Positions 51,690 through 64,000 of a stretch of DNA of 64,000 nucleotides are shown here, in pieces. The translations under genes and the position numbers were made by a program. The notes below the pieces were generated by a model. It was not told the DNA's origin, ran no database searches, and worked only from the letters and a program-made list of their open reading frames with translations. Location: NCBI RefSeq assembly GCF_003171515.1, contig NC_089393.1, forward strand, positions 744,001 to 808,000, written 5' to 3'. Source of the DNA: Pyrenophora tritici-repentis (lineage: Eukaryota > Ascomycota > Dothideomycetes > Pleosporales > Pleosporaceae). Position 1 is the first letter of the stretch. Each line of letters begins with the position of its first letter.

Positions 51690-53992
51690 ATGTTCCTAAG
51701 AAACACTATATCTCTGACCTTAGCGGCGCTAGTAGCCGCTCAGTCCTCATCTTCGGAGCCCTGTGCTATCGTCGCATCGCAATTCGCAAGACTCGAATCC
51801 ATCCCAGCTGAACTTGCCTACCAATGTCTCGAGTCGGTCCCCGTTGACGTTCAGGGAAACACACAACTCATCGACGAACTCAAGAAGTTGTGGGAATTCC
51901 ATTCCGAAATCTTATGGCTGAAGAATCCGGGAGAAGAGTGGGAATACGGAGCTTTGGATATTCAGAAGGAGTTGGACGATGTCAAGACCAACTTGAACTC
52001 TTTTTCAAGCGAATACGCCGTACAACTCGCTATCCAGGACATCACGATCAAGACCGGCAATTTCCATTTCAACTGGCGACCGGATATACTGGAGGTGTTT
52101 GACTGGGGTAGACCGATCAACGTTGCTTCTATTTCAGAGGATGGCAAGGCTCTTCCGAAGTTGTACGTTGCCGATGACGTCGCATTGTTGGCTGAGGGCA
52201 GAGAGGACGTCTCCGACATCACCGAGATCAACGGTGAGAAACCTTACGACTTCCTCAAGTCTGCCTCCCGGTCACAATACATTGACTCTGATGGGTTGGT
52301 CAACGACATGCTTGCCAAGGGAGACACGGATAACGCAGGCTCTTTTATGAGCATGTCGACATACGGCGGAAACATGACAGAGATTACCTGGGCGAACGGC
52401 TCGACGGCATCCATTCCCAATACTGTCAGCTCCGAACTCAACTTCTCTGGTGTCTCCGACGGCAAGTCTTTCTTCGACACCTTTTGCAAGGCTCAAAACG
52501 AAACAGAGAGTTCCATGCAGAAGAGGGCCCAGACTGGCGCTGGCGCCCACCCCTTCCTCTCCCGCACGGCTCTTGGGCAAACACCGACTATACCGATCAG
52601 CGAATACCACATTCGAAACAAGCGCCAGATGCCTACCGCTACTTACCCATCAGCAGTTGCCCAGGCATCCAGCGGCGTCGTGGCTGGGTATTTCCTGAGT
52701 GGCACCGGCTACGAGAATGTGGCAGTTCTCAAGATCATGTCCTTCAACAACCCGACCACCTTTATGAGCGAGAGAGACTTCAACAACGAATTTCAGTCAA
52801 CTGTAGCCTCCTTCCTCCGCCAGTGCATGGCCGCCAAGAAGCAAAAACTCATCATCGACTTGCGCGAAAACGGCGGTGGCAACACCAACCTGCTACTCGA
52901 CGCCTTCATGCAACTGTTTCCTGATATGGAGCCTTTTTCCGGACAACGCTACAGAGCCAGTGAGCCCTTTCTCAAAATCGGTGACGTTATCAACGAGATC
53001 ATGGCGGACCCAGCGAAATCAAACGTATATAAGCAAGTCACCGAAGAGATGATCAACGAAGACTACCTCTACAGGTTCTGGCTCTACAACCACTTCCGCA
53101 ACTCCGAAGGCGTCGAATTCACCAGCTGGGACGAGTTCAACGGTCCCGTGGAGCTAAACGGCGACAAGTACACCGCCACAATGCGATACAACGTACGTTG
53201 CCTCCCCTATGCCCTCCTACAAATCCCACCACTAACCACCCCATCTAGTACACTGACGACATGTCCATAACACCATCCGGCTTCCACTTCGTAAACGGCA
53301 CACGCGCGACGCCCTTCCAGCCCGCAAATATCGTAATGTACACCGACGCCCTCTGCGGCTCCTCATGCGCCTCCTTCCACGAAGAGCTCAAAAACATCGC
53401 GGGCGTCAAATCCGTCACCGTCGGCGGCCGCCCAGAAAACAAGCCCATCCAAGCCGTCACCGGCACAAAAGGCGGAGAGGTCCTCCCATTATACTACTAC
53501 CAACTGTTCGCCGACGTCGCACTGAACGTGTCGGAGAAAATTAGCCTCAACACTGCTTCGGCAAACGACACTGTGCTCGAGGGTATTGCGAATATCCCTC
53601 AGATTATGATGAGAGCTGATGGTGCGAGTTCGCGGATGCAAGCGCAGGACCAAGTGCGCAAGGGCGATAAGACGGGTACGCCGCTGCAGTACATCTACGA
53701 GGCGAGTGATTGCAGGGTTTTTTATACACCGGCTTCGTACGCTGATCCTGATGCTGCGTGGAAGCAGGCTTGGGATGCTTTTCTCGATGAGGGCAACTGC
53801 GTTGAGGGGTCTACTAAACATGAGAGTTCCATTTCGGGTGGGTTCCAGCCGTATGGCGCTGGGGAACTCAAGACGGTGGATCAGCCAAAGGGCGCAGGCG
53901 CACAGAGTGCGGCTGCGAGTGGTGGTGTGAAGAGAGGTGGTGTGGTGGTTGCTGTTGTTGCTGTTGCATTTAGCGTTTTCATGGCATTGTAG
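51690..53992 (+). CDS. Secreted/GPI-anchored S41-family peptidase-like protein
   Basis: Two exons: 51690-53192 and 53249-53992, 56-nt intron; 748 residues. A signal peptide is evident (MFLRNTISLTLAALVAAQ). The S41 (tail-specific/CPAF-like) protease core includes LIIDLRENGGGNTNLLLDAF and the nucleophile region YTDALCGSSCASFHEEL, with the probable catalytic Ser at about 539-540. Several N-glycosylation sequons occur. The C-terminus is a Gly/Ala/Ser-rich linker followed by a hydrophobic end (GGVVVAVVAVAFSVFMAL), as for GPI anchoring. It should act at the cell surface or outside the cell as a serine protease; substrate unknown. Confidence 0.88.
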
Positions 53993-54389
53993 GTGCACTG
54001 GATTGCATTTTTCTTTGCATTAGCGTGGAGTTTTGGGGGGTTTACGAAAAAGCATAGCGTGGAGTTATTGTTTGGCAGGCATGTTTACCCATTTGTCCTG
54101 GGGACATGCGATGCCGGTTTATGACTCATGACTTATGATACCACAACACGCACCAAAGCGGATACGAAATAATGGCAACTCCTATTAGAGACTACTAGAC
54201 TACTAGACTACTAGACTACTAGACTACTATACATATTTCCATCATTATCATCGTGCCTATTATAACCACCGTTCGATCCATTGTCCATTCCATTCCCAAA
54301 TTCATCCAAACAAAGGTATCATTCGCAACTTGTCAACGCCCAAAAACCCTCATATCACACAGCTAAATTCTCGCCTCCCTTCCCACCAA
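53993..54389. other. Short convergent intergenic region
   Basis: About 400 bases between the S41 stop and the CHK1 stop. It contains the 8 bp tandem repeat listed separately and no gene. Confidence 0.5.
54189..54228. repeat. Five copies of 8 bp tandem repeat AGACTACT
   Basis: Five perfect head-to-tail copies of AGACTACT in the convergent 3' intergenic region between the S41 peptidase and CHK1 genes. Confidence 0.9.
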
Positions 54390-56153
54390 CTAATTGGGCC
54401 TCAATACCAAGTCTCCCACACAAAGCACAACATTCTTGAAGAACCGCCTCCACTCCAACGGATCTCCACTAGCCTTCACAAACCTTACCTCCCAGTACTC
54501 GGCACCCTCGTACACGGCCTTCTCTACCACGATATGGCCATTGAGACCCTGTCGACGCCCATCTGCCATCTTAACTCTAATGCTCATACTTCCCGTGCGC
54601 TCTGCTTCCTCAACGTGCTGAGCCGGCAGCGATGGAGCCGGAACACCGAGACGGTGCAGTGCAGCGAGGAGGAGAGGAAGCAAGTTCGTCAGGGGATGAG
54701 GCGAAATGAAGCGCGCCATCGAGTACGAAGGAAGTATATCCGCGAATTTACGAGCGGCTTGCGTGAAGGTGAGAGGAACGCCAGGTGTGGAGCTAAATTG
54801 CGTCATGCTGGGGTCTTGGGAGAGCATATCCTGGGTTGAAGACGGGAGCTGCGACATGAATGGTGTGGTACCGATTTGAACGCGACGGGTGAGATGGTTT
54901 TCAGGCTGGGAAGCAGATACGCCATCATGGCTGGGGAGACGGGGTGGACGTTCCCAGTCAAAAGGCGTGTCTGCGGTTGGGGTCTCGGGTTGGGTGGAGG
55001 CGAGGATGTGGATGGCGCTGCTGCGGCGGGGTGATGTGTCGCCGTCAATGTCCATGGCATCGCTACCGTTGCTATCTTGTGAGAAGCCGCGTTGGGATTG
55101 GGTGGGTGGCCGTGTGAAGTCGATGCGAAGTTGAGATAGCATTTGAGTTGCAAGTCCGACTGGGTTTGCGTTGCGTCCGCTTGGTGTCAAGTATGGATTC
55201 TTGCGTGTAAACCATGGATGGGTGCGTACTTCGTCCAGTGTGAAGCGCTCTTGTGGGTCGATCTTCAGCATGCCGCGTAGCAAGCTTACGATGGAGGGGG
55301 GAAGTTTGGCCCAGAGCTCATCAGTAGTGTGGCCTCCCGACTCAGCGAATTCCTTGAACTCTTCTGACCGAGTCGTGGGTTCGTCCCATGGCGTGTTGCC
55401 GACGAGGAGTACAAAGAGAACGACGCCGCAACTCCAGATATCGCAGATGTTCGCTGCGTATCCGACGTCTAGCACATCTGCCCTCTTGCTTCGCCTCCCG
55501 CTGACAATCTCTGGCGCAATGTAAGGCGGAGAACCGCATACGGTGTTGCAAAGTCGCAACTGCCCGTCCTTCTTGAACAATGCTGCCAATCCAAAGTCAC
55601 TCAACTTCAGGTCTCCCTCTGCACTCAACAACACATTCTCGGGCTTGATGTCTCGATGGGCCACACCCATGCTGTGCATATACGCCACAGCGCTCACGAG
55701 CTGCGAGAAGTAAAGGTGTGCAATATCCTCTCCTACACCTTCGTCGGCCTCAATCTTGTCAAAAAGGTCGCCACCCTCGGCCAATTCCATGGCTATCCAC
55801 GTCCAGAGCGGGTCTTCACCTGAGCCCAGACAGTGGATGATGTTGTGATGTTTGCCGAGATGGGTGTGCAAGACTATTTCCATCTTGATCTGCTTCGGGG
55901 TGAGGCGACCGGTACGGAAGGCATGTTCTTTGTTTATGAACTTGATGGCGATGACGGGTTTGGGAGCGTTTATAGGAATGGCTTTGCGAATACTGCGAGC
56001 ATCACAATGTCAGCGAATGGGTCTGAGAGAGTCGCGATGCGTCATGGTAGCTTACGATGCATATGCGCCTTGTCCGATGGTCTTACTGACGAGTCGGAAC
56101 GGTAGGTCTGTGGGTAGAGGGGCGACTTGGCTGTTTGGCGGCGCAGGCACCAT
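54390..56153 (-). CDS. CHK1: CHK1 checkpoint kinase
   Basis: Two exons: 56153 to about 56056, and 55992-54390, about 63-nt intron; 566 residues. The first exon ends inside the glycine-rich loop (LPFRLVSKTIGQGAYAS) and splices to IRKAIPINAPKPVIAIKFIN, giving the VAIK-type Lys. Then ELAEGGDLFDKIEADEGVGE, HRDIKPENVLLSAEGDLKLS, DFGLAALF, CGSPPYIAPEI and DIWSCGVVLFVLLVGNTPWD, which are Chk1 signatures. After the kinase domain (to about 300) comes a Ser/Thr-Gln-bearing linker (TFTQAARKF region) and a C-terminal KA1-like part (EYWEVRFVKASGDPLEWRRF). Chk1 halts mitosis after replication or DNA damage downstream of ATR/Mec1-type kinases. Confidence 0.9.
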
Positions 56154-59100
56154 TGTGATGATTGCGTCGAAAATTTCGCGTGCAAGTGCGGGGTGTTTGA
56201 GATGGAAGCGCCAGTAAAGATGCTACCGATACCAGATAGAAAAGTCGAAGAGATTTCCGAGCGCTTTGCTGCTGCCTAGATCCGGCGCGCAAGAATCCGC
56301 GGGATCGCGTCACTCGATGAAAACACTACGCACAGACTCAACACGCGAACGCCCTATCACGTGCTCCTCACGTGGCCAAACTCAGCACGTCTCGTCTCAA
56401 CACAGAATGTTGACCTCTCCAACGCGTCTCGGTGCAACGTGACCCGCGCAATAGGAGTCCGTCCTTCGTTTCGCTACACCTACCGCCTTTAGGATGCCCT
56501 TGCGCCAAGCTGCCAGCGTGTACAGCAGCGCGCGCCACAATCCTTCTCCGTTGCAACCTTGGACGGTCTGATGAAGCCTCGGTCTTTCCTTAGCCCCTTC
56601 CCAACAAGGAAAGAGTACCTGTCGATCAATATGCGTGCACGTTATACCCATCTCACCCCGTAGCTTCGGAGCAAAGTATTTGGCACCACGCAAGCGACGT
56701 TGGGATATCCATGGCCGTCCTGCCGTCCGGAGCGCGAGTAGATCATCATCCTACGGTCGGTACGGTAGGTCGTTCCGCTGCAAGGCTTAAAACCCTCGCG
56801 TACAACCGAAGTCCGGTCCCTCGCAAAAACTGATGTAGATCCCACAACCTACTGCATGGCAATCCTCTGGGTCCCCCTATCTCGTTGGAACCGTCTTTGT
56901 TAGCACCAGAACTCAACGGAAAGGAACAATTCCCCTATCCTCTCACAACACAGTCACGACTCACCCACCGACCTGCTTCTATATCCAAGTTGGCACGGCT
57001 GTGCCTTGAAACTTACAACGAAGGATATGTATCTAGGCTAACGCTCCAAACCTTACCGCAGTCTCGGATCGTCGTGCTCGCGTGTGCATTCTTTTTTTTC
57101 TTTTCTGCCACCAAACATCCCCATGTGCATGTCAAACTCAAAACTAGGAGTGTGCCGCCAAGGTACCCTGCCTTTGTCTCCCCCGGTATAGCCGAGTAGG
57201 CCCACGCGAGCGGCGAGCGCACGATGCCAATCTGCATGGAAGATCAATGCCGTTTGGGCTAACGTTAAAGTATCCGAATGAATGTTGATCGGTGAGTCAA
57301 CATCCGCTTGCGGCAAGTTAGAACATGCATATGGTTTGACGGCTACGAGCGGGGTTCGCTGAGGACAAAGGATGCCGGACCGAGGAGGAAAAAATCCGAG
57401 TCCAGTTGTTTGAGTAGCGCAGATGAAGTGTACTACCCATCGAAGAATACGAGCCGCAAAGGAACGGGTGTTTCGTGCGGAGATGATGGGAATACCGAAC
57501 AACGGCAACCGACATAGTGGATCTTGAGAATACGCTGACCAAGTGAATCGGCCCTTTGATTCTCAAATGCAGTAATAATAGAAGAAACAGGTTCCTGTAC
57601 CCGGTGAGAGGGACGCTGCTCTGGTGTCGGTTACCTTGCACATGTGATAACGCCTCAGGATGCCAGCAATAGGAGCAAAACCCCCTATTCGCTCTCTAAC
57701 AGCACCATGCATTGCGCAAATCTCCACCACAACACACGCACACACACACAAGACACTGTACACCGGAATTGACCCTTTCCCCAATATGACTGTACCTACG
57801 TACACACCTCCCATCCATGGCCGAGGCTGCCCGCAACCAAGCACAGCGCACGGTGCAAACCCAAACCAACCCACATCTCTACACACCTCCACTCCACTGT
57901 CCCCATCCATCTAACATGCCATGCCCATCCTTTCCTCATCGCAGCCTCGCATCATGTCATGCTACCGCTGCGTGACTATGTATGCCGCTCTAAGCAACCA
58001 AACTTTGGGGGCCATGCCCGCACGCACATGCACGCACTAAAACCCAGACTATACCCCACAGTAAAACCTACTCGGAGCAATGTACAAACCCGGGCGCGAA
58101 CCAAACTTTAGGATGACTCAGCGGCTTTTCCGGTCATGGTGGAGAGGCCGCGCTGACATGCGCAGGTAAAACTGTGGTCCGGGGGGTGTGGATGGGGAGG
58201 GGGGGGATGGATGATGGCGTAAGCTAAGATACGGTGAAGGGGGGTGCCGAGGGCTAGGGCTAGAGGGGTTGAGCCGGATTGGGAAGTTGCTTTTTCTTGC
58301 CGTACGGTAAACTTTATTGCGCGGAGGACGAGGGTACGTACCGGTATCTGCGTTTGCTGGAGCTGAGCTGAGGTGGTTGGTATTACAAATCATGGGTACG
58401 TATTGCGAGTCTGTAAGCACACTTGGGTACACCACATCATGTGATTGTCTGCACTCCTTGAGACGTGAAGAACTGAGTAGGTATATGTCGTCATAAATTC
58501 TTCTATAGGTGAGGGTATCGTGGGAAACCTCCTATTAGGGTACATTGGTGTTCTGTTCGCAAAACCACAAGCCCATGTGATGCTTGACGGCCTCCTGCAT
58601 AGCATGATTGCGTCTTGAACCAAGAGAATAATAAAAAGGAACTAAAGATCCGAAAGTAAGGTTGATCCTTCTCGGCCGCACCCAAGATGCTGAGCGTGAT
58701 GATTCCGCCATCTGGCGCATCTCAGTCGTCATGCCATCTATTACCCCCTCCCCTGATCGTCGTGTAAGCTCGCTTGCGAGTAAACAAAACCCCATAGCCA
58801 AGGGCAGAAGAACCAACGGGTAAGCGCGGGGGGACCAATGAGTTCCCATCTCGCTAGGTTCCCCAATATCCCCAAGGCTTAGTAGTGTGTATGCCGAAAA
58901 TAGATTCAACTCCGATTGCATGTCTGGCAACGTGCAACGCAGATCGATATAACCGCATGACAGCGGACGAGTAGTAAGAAAAAGAAAGAAAAGTGGTAAA
59001 AAAAGCAGTCAGCAAACGACCACCCGATGCTAAAGCTTTTGGCCAAGAACCCTCAAGAACGCCGCAGTCTATGACCGGATGCATGGAGTAGGAGAAGACA

Positions 59101-59257
59101 TGTGATAATCCAGAACAGAGTTGACAGGGGAAGTATGCAATCGATCCAGAAAGGGCAGATGTCGCTTAAGCAATTGCAGATCGTCGTGTCATCTTGTAAA
59201 AGAGATCAGATAAACCAATCAGATCGATTTGTTGTGAAAATTGGCGAAATATTCGTT
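56154..59257. other. Long intergenic region, no gene seen
   Basis: About 3.1 kb between CHK1 and FlbA, both on the minus strand. It holds the CHK1 promoter and FlbA 3' end. Frames are short and without motifs; a CA-rich patch lies near 57720-57745. A long unannotated transcript or a poorly conserved small gene cannot be excluded. Confidence 0.5.
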
Positions 59258-61822
59258 CTATGATCGAGCGGAGGTTGGCGAGATGTATGATGACGCTGAC
59301 GCGGCGGCGGCATCTAGACCGCGAAGTTGAGGCGCGTACTTGGGGTGCTTCACAAATTTTGGTACAGAATCCTGGGTTTGATTAGTAAAACACCCGGACA
59401 AAGCAAATTACGCAAACATACGCTGGACATGAGCTTGAAGATGGACTGTTGTGCCTTTTCAAAGAGAGACGCAACTTCGTTGAGACTCTGCAACATGGCG
59501 GTATCGTCACCAACAGCACGGGTCATACGGGTGGCGAGCTGCGTGCGCAGACCGTGGTCGATGTTCAGTTCGTTGGGTGATCCAGGCGCCAAGAATGCAT
59601 TGTAAAGACCTGCGTCGTTTAGTAAATGTATTTTTAAGTCAGAGTAGTCCAAGCTCACCATAAGCGGCAGCAAGCGTCTCGCGGATCACCTCGACTTTGT
59701 TGTCGCCTTTGTCGTTGATAGCATCCTTGTACTGCTTGTTGAATTGCTGGACCTCTAGATAGAAGGAGAGGTTTTCCTCGCACATGGTCTCCTTGAGAAA
59801 CTCGCGGTAGAGAAGACGCCATGACGGATTACGAATGATGACGTTGGTGCGGTTGCTGTTGGAATCGCGGGCAATGCCGTCTCGTGTCTTGACTGATACA
59901 TCTCCTGATGTTGGTACTTCCTCGAGAAGCCATCCTGCTACACGCTCCCCGTGGGTGGTAATGTAGTAGTGCACTTGCTTTACCGGCTGAAACTGATGCT
60001 CAGAGTTACGGGGATCGACCGGTGCGATAAGCTTAAGCTGTAGGAACAGCGAACCGACCTCGGCAGCTTCACGTGGATCAACCATGGTGGAGCAGTCCAT
60101 AAGCCACTGTGCGGCGTTGCGCCCATGGAAAGTGTACTCGTATTGGCGTTGAGAGTTGGGTCGATGTTTGACTAGTTTCACGCCAATGTCGCACTTTGAA
60201 AACTCGTGGATAGAATCTGAATCCGACTGGGTCTCATTTGCGGTGGTGCCGATGAAGCGGCGGAAGATGATCTCTACGGTCTGCTCATCATGGTGCAATT
60301 TGTCGGTCTCAGTGTTGCGCTCAAGCACTACCAATTGACGCGGGTTCCTGTTAGACTCGATGACGGCCCTGACGTGGGCAGAAGCAATACCATTACGTGT
60401 ACAGAAGCGCTCCAAGATGTGGATACCCTTGGGCGTGAGTTGCCAGACGGAGCTCTTGTTCATAAAGTCGGTCTTGCCTTCTACCGACTCTACAAACTTG
60501 GCTTCCAAAAACTTCTGACAAACGGAGCGAGCCATTTCCTTTGCCATGGAAAAGGTGGTAGTTGTGGTAGTGGTCACCACACGTGACGAGTCTTTGGGGT
60601 CTGGCATGCGGTTTGATTGGGAGAATTTGAGCGAGCCAAGGTTGGTTATTGCTTCGTCCGAGGTGAAAGTGAAATCGATCATCCTAAAGCGTACGCGGTG
60701 AGGAGTCAGGGGAAGTGAGACCATAAGTGTGGAGAAAAGGTCCTCGAAATCCTGATTTGGGTGTTAGCGAAGTTTTTGGGGAGTTTATGAGCTTCAGCAG
60801 TGCAATAGCTGTAAAAGCAAGAAATTCAATCGCAAATGTCCGGGGGTTTAAAAAGCAGGCCCAAATCTGAAATGTGGGCTTCTAGGTAATGGTGATCCGG
60901 GAGACGCCGGGATCAATCAAAGGCCTATAAAAATATCCATCCTTTGGTTGGGATAACGAGTATTCATATGCGGTCGCAGAGGTATGGAATAAAAGTCCCA
61001 CAGGGGGCAGATGGCCTTTTAGTATTTGACAAGCTGGAAAATCTTGTTATCGGGAATCTTTAGCGACTTTTTTGGAATTAGGTGTCTTTCCAAGTCGCAG
61101 CTGAATCCAGGCGGGCAGATTGGGGGGCTGAGGGTCATATAAGGTTTGAAGGTCTCGGGCTCTCCAGGTGCGTGGAATGGAAGTTCTGAGGGTGCAGGGT
61201 TGGCCGGCACGGGCACATTCTGCAAAGTTGAAAAAACGGGTTTGCTTACTCTAGTAAAAGGACGCTCATCGTCGGTCATGCGGAGTAACCGCGAACTTGT
61301 TTGGTGCATCTTGTCAGGCTTGCCTTCTCCCGGCCTCTGTGCTGCTCGCTGTCTTGTGTCGGGGACGGTGACGGTTGCCTCTTGGTGAGGGTTGGTGGGG
61401 GTTTGGCGGGCAGCAGAAGGATCTGATGGGCGCGCAATCGACTGCGAGGGTCGTGGTGCGCCTGTAGGGTGAAAAGGCGAGTGGGCGGGGTTCGCGGTGG
61501 TGGAAGGTGTCCTGCTCAACTCGCGGCTTCCTTTCCGCAACAGAGGAAAGCGGGTCAGGGTATAGCGTCTCGCGTGGTTGGCGGAGCGTGAGGAAGACGG
61601 TGGTGGGTTGGTCTGGCTCAGCGAAGAAGGCAGGGCAGGAGCGTCCGAGGCGGCCGAGGCAGGTGGTGAGGGAGAGGATGAAGACAAGGAATCGGGCTCA
61701 GTCGCGGATGTCAGGCGGTCGCTGGGGGAATCGAGGGGCTTGCTCGCGGGTTTGGTTAGACTGTCAGGCACGAAGGAGACAGACTCGGTCAAGGGAAGGA
61801 GAGTAGTCGTCTGGAAGGGCAT
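59258..61822 (-). CDS. flbA: FlbA-type regulator of G-protein signalling (DEP-DEP-RGS)
   Basis: Four exons: 61822-61250, 60751-59659, 59609-59422, 59371-59258; 655 residues. Exon 1 is a Ser/Pro-rich N-terminus ending in KMHQTSSRLLRMTDDERPFT, a hallmark of FlbA. After a 498-nt intron comes DFEDLFSTLMVSLPLTPHRV and the KFSQSNRMPDPKDSSR segment in the first DEP domain (about 200-290), a second DEP (about 340-440), then the RGS domain (about 475-610; NPSWRLLYREFLKETMCEEN, SFYLEVQQFN, LNEVASLFEKAQQSIFKLM). FlbA/Sst2 speeds GTP hydrolysis by G-alpha, damping growth signalling and allowing asexual sporulation and secondary metabolism in Aspergillus; the same role here is inferred. Two other introns are 49-50 nt. 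Confidence 0.92.
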
Positions 61823-64000
61823 GCCGAACAGAAGATGGTCGCGGAGAATCAAATCGCGGACCTCACTGAAGGGCTATGTGTGGGTACCCTAGCTGGGATT
61901 GGCTTTGAGAGTCTGGGGGTCCGTGACCACTGAGTCTTCTGCCACTTGAACAGTCCTCACACCGCCCTCCCAAGACAGCTAACAGGGCCTAGCATGGCGC
62001 CGAATTAGCCCTGGGAGCAGGGTCATGACAAAGGCCCTAACCGCAGCGGCCTCTTAGTCGCATATGAGACACATGGCCGCATGCACGTCCGCCGACGCAT
62101 GGGAATAAAGCAGCTTGGCTAGGGGGGGCTTCCACGAGGCATCCCTGTTGCCAAAGAAGGGCCTCTGCCGCCCCCTGTTCACTGTGAGACGCTGCCCAGG
62201 CCCAGCCGCCACAGGCCAACGAGCGTCGCCCGCTTCCATCCTTCCGGCCGGAGAGGCGTCGTATACTGTCTTTGATATTGACTAGACAGGCAGAGTCAGA
62301 CTGTCAGTCATACCGGTACTCATGCACCCCCAAGGCATGCCATGCAAGCAACATGCTCCCCATCCGGCGCCCTCAAGTCCATGACCGTCATCACTACCAC
62401 CATCACCACGCGAGACCATGTAGACAGCAGTGTAACGGCTGCATCTGCATCCAAGACCGGCACAAGCCAGTGCGACAAAGGTATGCGCATCCTGTTGTGC
62501 TCCGGTCCTATGTGCTCTGTTGAGAACATAGGAGCCCTCATGGCCTGACGCAGACGGCTGTCGGCCGCCCAAACATGACGCTGCGCATCGACATGTGTCA
62601 CGGCCAGCTCAAGGCAGTCAGGCGTCGTTGCGCAAAACACAACAGCCTCTTACACGCCAGCGACACCCGGGTTTCGCATCTGCATCTGCATCTGCACCGC
62701 CGTTTGTTCAACTCTTCTGCTAGACGCCGTTATTGCCCATCGACCCACGAACCCGTCGTACTGTGCAATGGTCGACTAGACCCCTACCAATCGCATCACT
62801 CCCGCCCGCAACATGTGGAACGCGTCGACGACAACGAGAGGCCCGGAACTTTGCAAATGAGGCCACAAAAACGTGGAATGCACGTTGCACCCTTGCCTGA
62901 TCCATTCCCCGCTGTGCTCACCATGACTGCATTCCAAGCCATGCACCAAGTCTTGCTGTAATCGCTGACATATGGCCTCTGCTATTTCTTACTCTACCAT
63001 CGGCAGATCTGCATCATCATCCACAGACGATTGATTATCTGCCTGTGAGCTGAGCTGAGCTGCCTGCCTGTGGAGATGAGATTATCATGTTTCTCAGCCT
63101 GGAGTGCCGCGTATCCACGTGTGCAACCCCACCTCAAGTATGGCGCAGGGCGTATCGTTGGACTTGCATGCGAGACATCGCTCGCCCAACTCCCCTTGGC
63201 TGTGGCCCGCACTACTGCCAATTCCGCCATGCTGGACCCGTCAAGCCTCAATCAGGCCGAAGGCCTGTCCACCGGCCGACCGTCATTGTCACTTTCGGCA
63301 TTGCCCGGGCTCCCAGGTTATCTCCAACCAGTCCCGGGCCTCTTCACAATACTTTGGCCATTGCTGATAGCTGATGAGTGCCCAAGCAGACTGCTACAGT
63401 AAGTAACCATGGCTGAATAATCTGCACACTGTATCCCCCATGACGCTAAGCGAAGCCACCATACCCTACCTGTACGGCGTACACGCCCTGCTATACTCTT
63501 CTTCGCTTCGGAACGATTCCGCTCTGCAAGGCGTCGAGAACTCGCGCATGATGCTGCACGTGCTACGAGTGCGAAAAAAAAAAGAATCCACAGTTGGGTT
63601 TCAGAGCGACATGGGCTCGCGCTAGTCCCTACCCATGTAATGATGACAATAGACGAAGGCGCATTTTCTCCTAGCTTCGCCGCGGCTTCCTAGCTCTTAG
63701 AGGTATTGGCCCGCTTGCGGAGGGCAAATGGTCCGCAAGTCCATCTTACCCAAACATGTTTGCGGACCAAACGACACCTACCACGCCATAGTCTAGCGGA
63801 TGGTGGTCATGCATGTAGTGGTGACGCTCTAGAGGCATCGAATCGAGTTCTCGACTGACGCCTGCTCTTTAGCCACCCGGAACTTCGGTGCTATGGAAGC
63901 GAAGCCGGTGTAGCATCCTCCGCCGCCAGAGGTCCCTAGCGGCCGCATCCAAATGCCGTCATCCTGGAAGGCATGAGACTATGCTGCTGATCTGGGGTTG
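61823..64000. other. Intergenic, no gene seen
   Basis: About 2.2 kb. The first part is the FlbA promoter side. Short plus-strand frames at 62272-63402 overlap each other in several frames and show no motif. A tRNA-like A-box (TAGTCTAGCGG) at about 63791 has no matching B-box arm. Nothing further can be supported. Confidence 0.5.

Noticed and set aside
54189..54228. Tandem AGACTACT repeat as a CRISPR array
   Set aside because: The units are 8 bp with no spacers, in a eukaryotic genome; it is a simple microsatellite.
54330..54839. 169-codon plus-strand frame over the CHK1 3' end
   Set aside because: Antisense shadow of the KA1-like region; no family features.
62272..63402. Cluster of overlapping plus-strand frames at the right end
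   Set aside because: They overlap in all three frames with no motif or consistent codon pattern; typical of GC-rich non-coding DNA.
63785..63875. Possible tRNA near 63.8 kb with A-box TAGTCTAGCGG
   Set aside because: No B-box (GGTTCGA..) at the right distance and no acceptor-stem pairing.

Overview
This 64 kb window is nuclear DNA of a filamentous ascomycete (Pezizomycotina, most likely Dothideomycetes/Pleosporales; the class is an inference from gene content and style). Most spliced genes carry short 48-65 nt introns with GT..AG ends and CTAAC/CTGAC-like branch sites. There is an intron-containing tRNA-Phe, a FlbA-type RGS regulator, a MICOS Mic12 subunit, and two LTR retrotransposon families set in AT-rich decayed DNA.

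Layout. 1-758: 3' end of a Copia element (family B) cut by the window edge. 759-2000: AT-rich DNA with a broken Tc1/mariner transposase interrupted by a GC-rich minisatellite patch. 2001-7706: complete Copia element (family A, minus strand) with identical 206 bp LTRs, a 5 bp target duplication and an intact Gag-Pol frame. 7707-8736: no gene seen. 8737-41567 is gene-rich: Cwf18/CCDC12 splicing factor, mitochondrial PPR protein, MFS hexose transporter, tRNA-Phe, steroid-5-alpha-reductase-like enzyme, Ser/Pro-rich single-pass membrane protein, R3H/SUZ RNA-binding protein, ZCCHC10-like zinc-knuckle protein, NCBP3-like cap-binding protein, succinate-semialdehyde dehydrogenase and an SDR (divergent pair), an unrecognised 956 aa protein, Mic12, a cytochrome P450 and an aldo-keto reductase. 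41964-45754: a second complete Copia insertion (family B) with identical 197 bp LTRs and a 5 bp target duplication, but an in-frame internal deletion that removes protease and the integrase core. 45755-47545: decayed DNA with an ankyrin-repeat pseudogene. 47546-61822: phosphopantothenoylcysteine decarboxylase (Hal3/PPCDC), Aurora kinase (with an apparent 1-nt frameshift), a secreted/GPI S41-type protease, CHK1 checkpoint kinase and FlbA. 61823-64000: no gene seen.

The genes do not form one pathway. Several nuclear RNA-metabolism genes (Cwf18, R3H/SUZ, ZCCHC10-like, NCBP3) lie within about 22 kb, and cell-cycle kinases (Aurora, CHK1) lie near a G-protein/conidiation regulator (FlbA). SSADH and the SDR share a 571 bp divergent promoter; the P450 and AKR are convergent.

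The most unusual material is the Copia pair. The two families have unrelated LTRs. They share the priming region, including a 12 bp palindrome across the 5' LTR/internal junction, and the polypurine tract. One is apparently autonomous. The other has lost protease and integrase core yet keeps a 979-codon open frame. All coordinates were read by eye; splice junctions may be off by one base.
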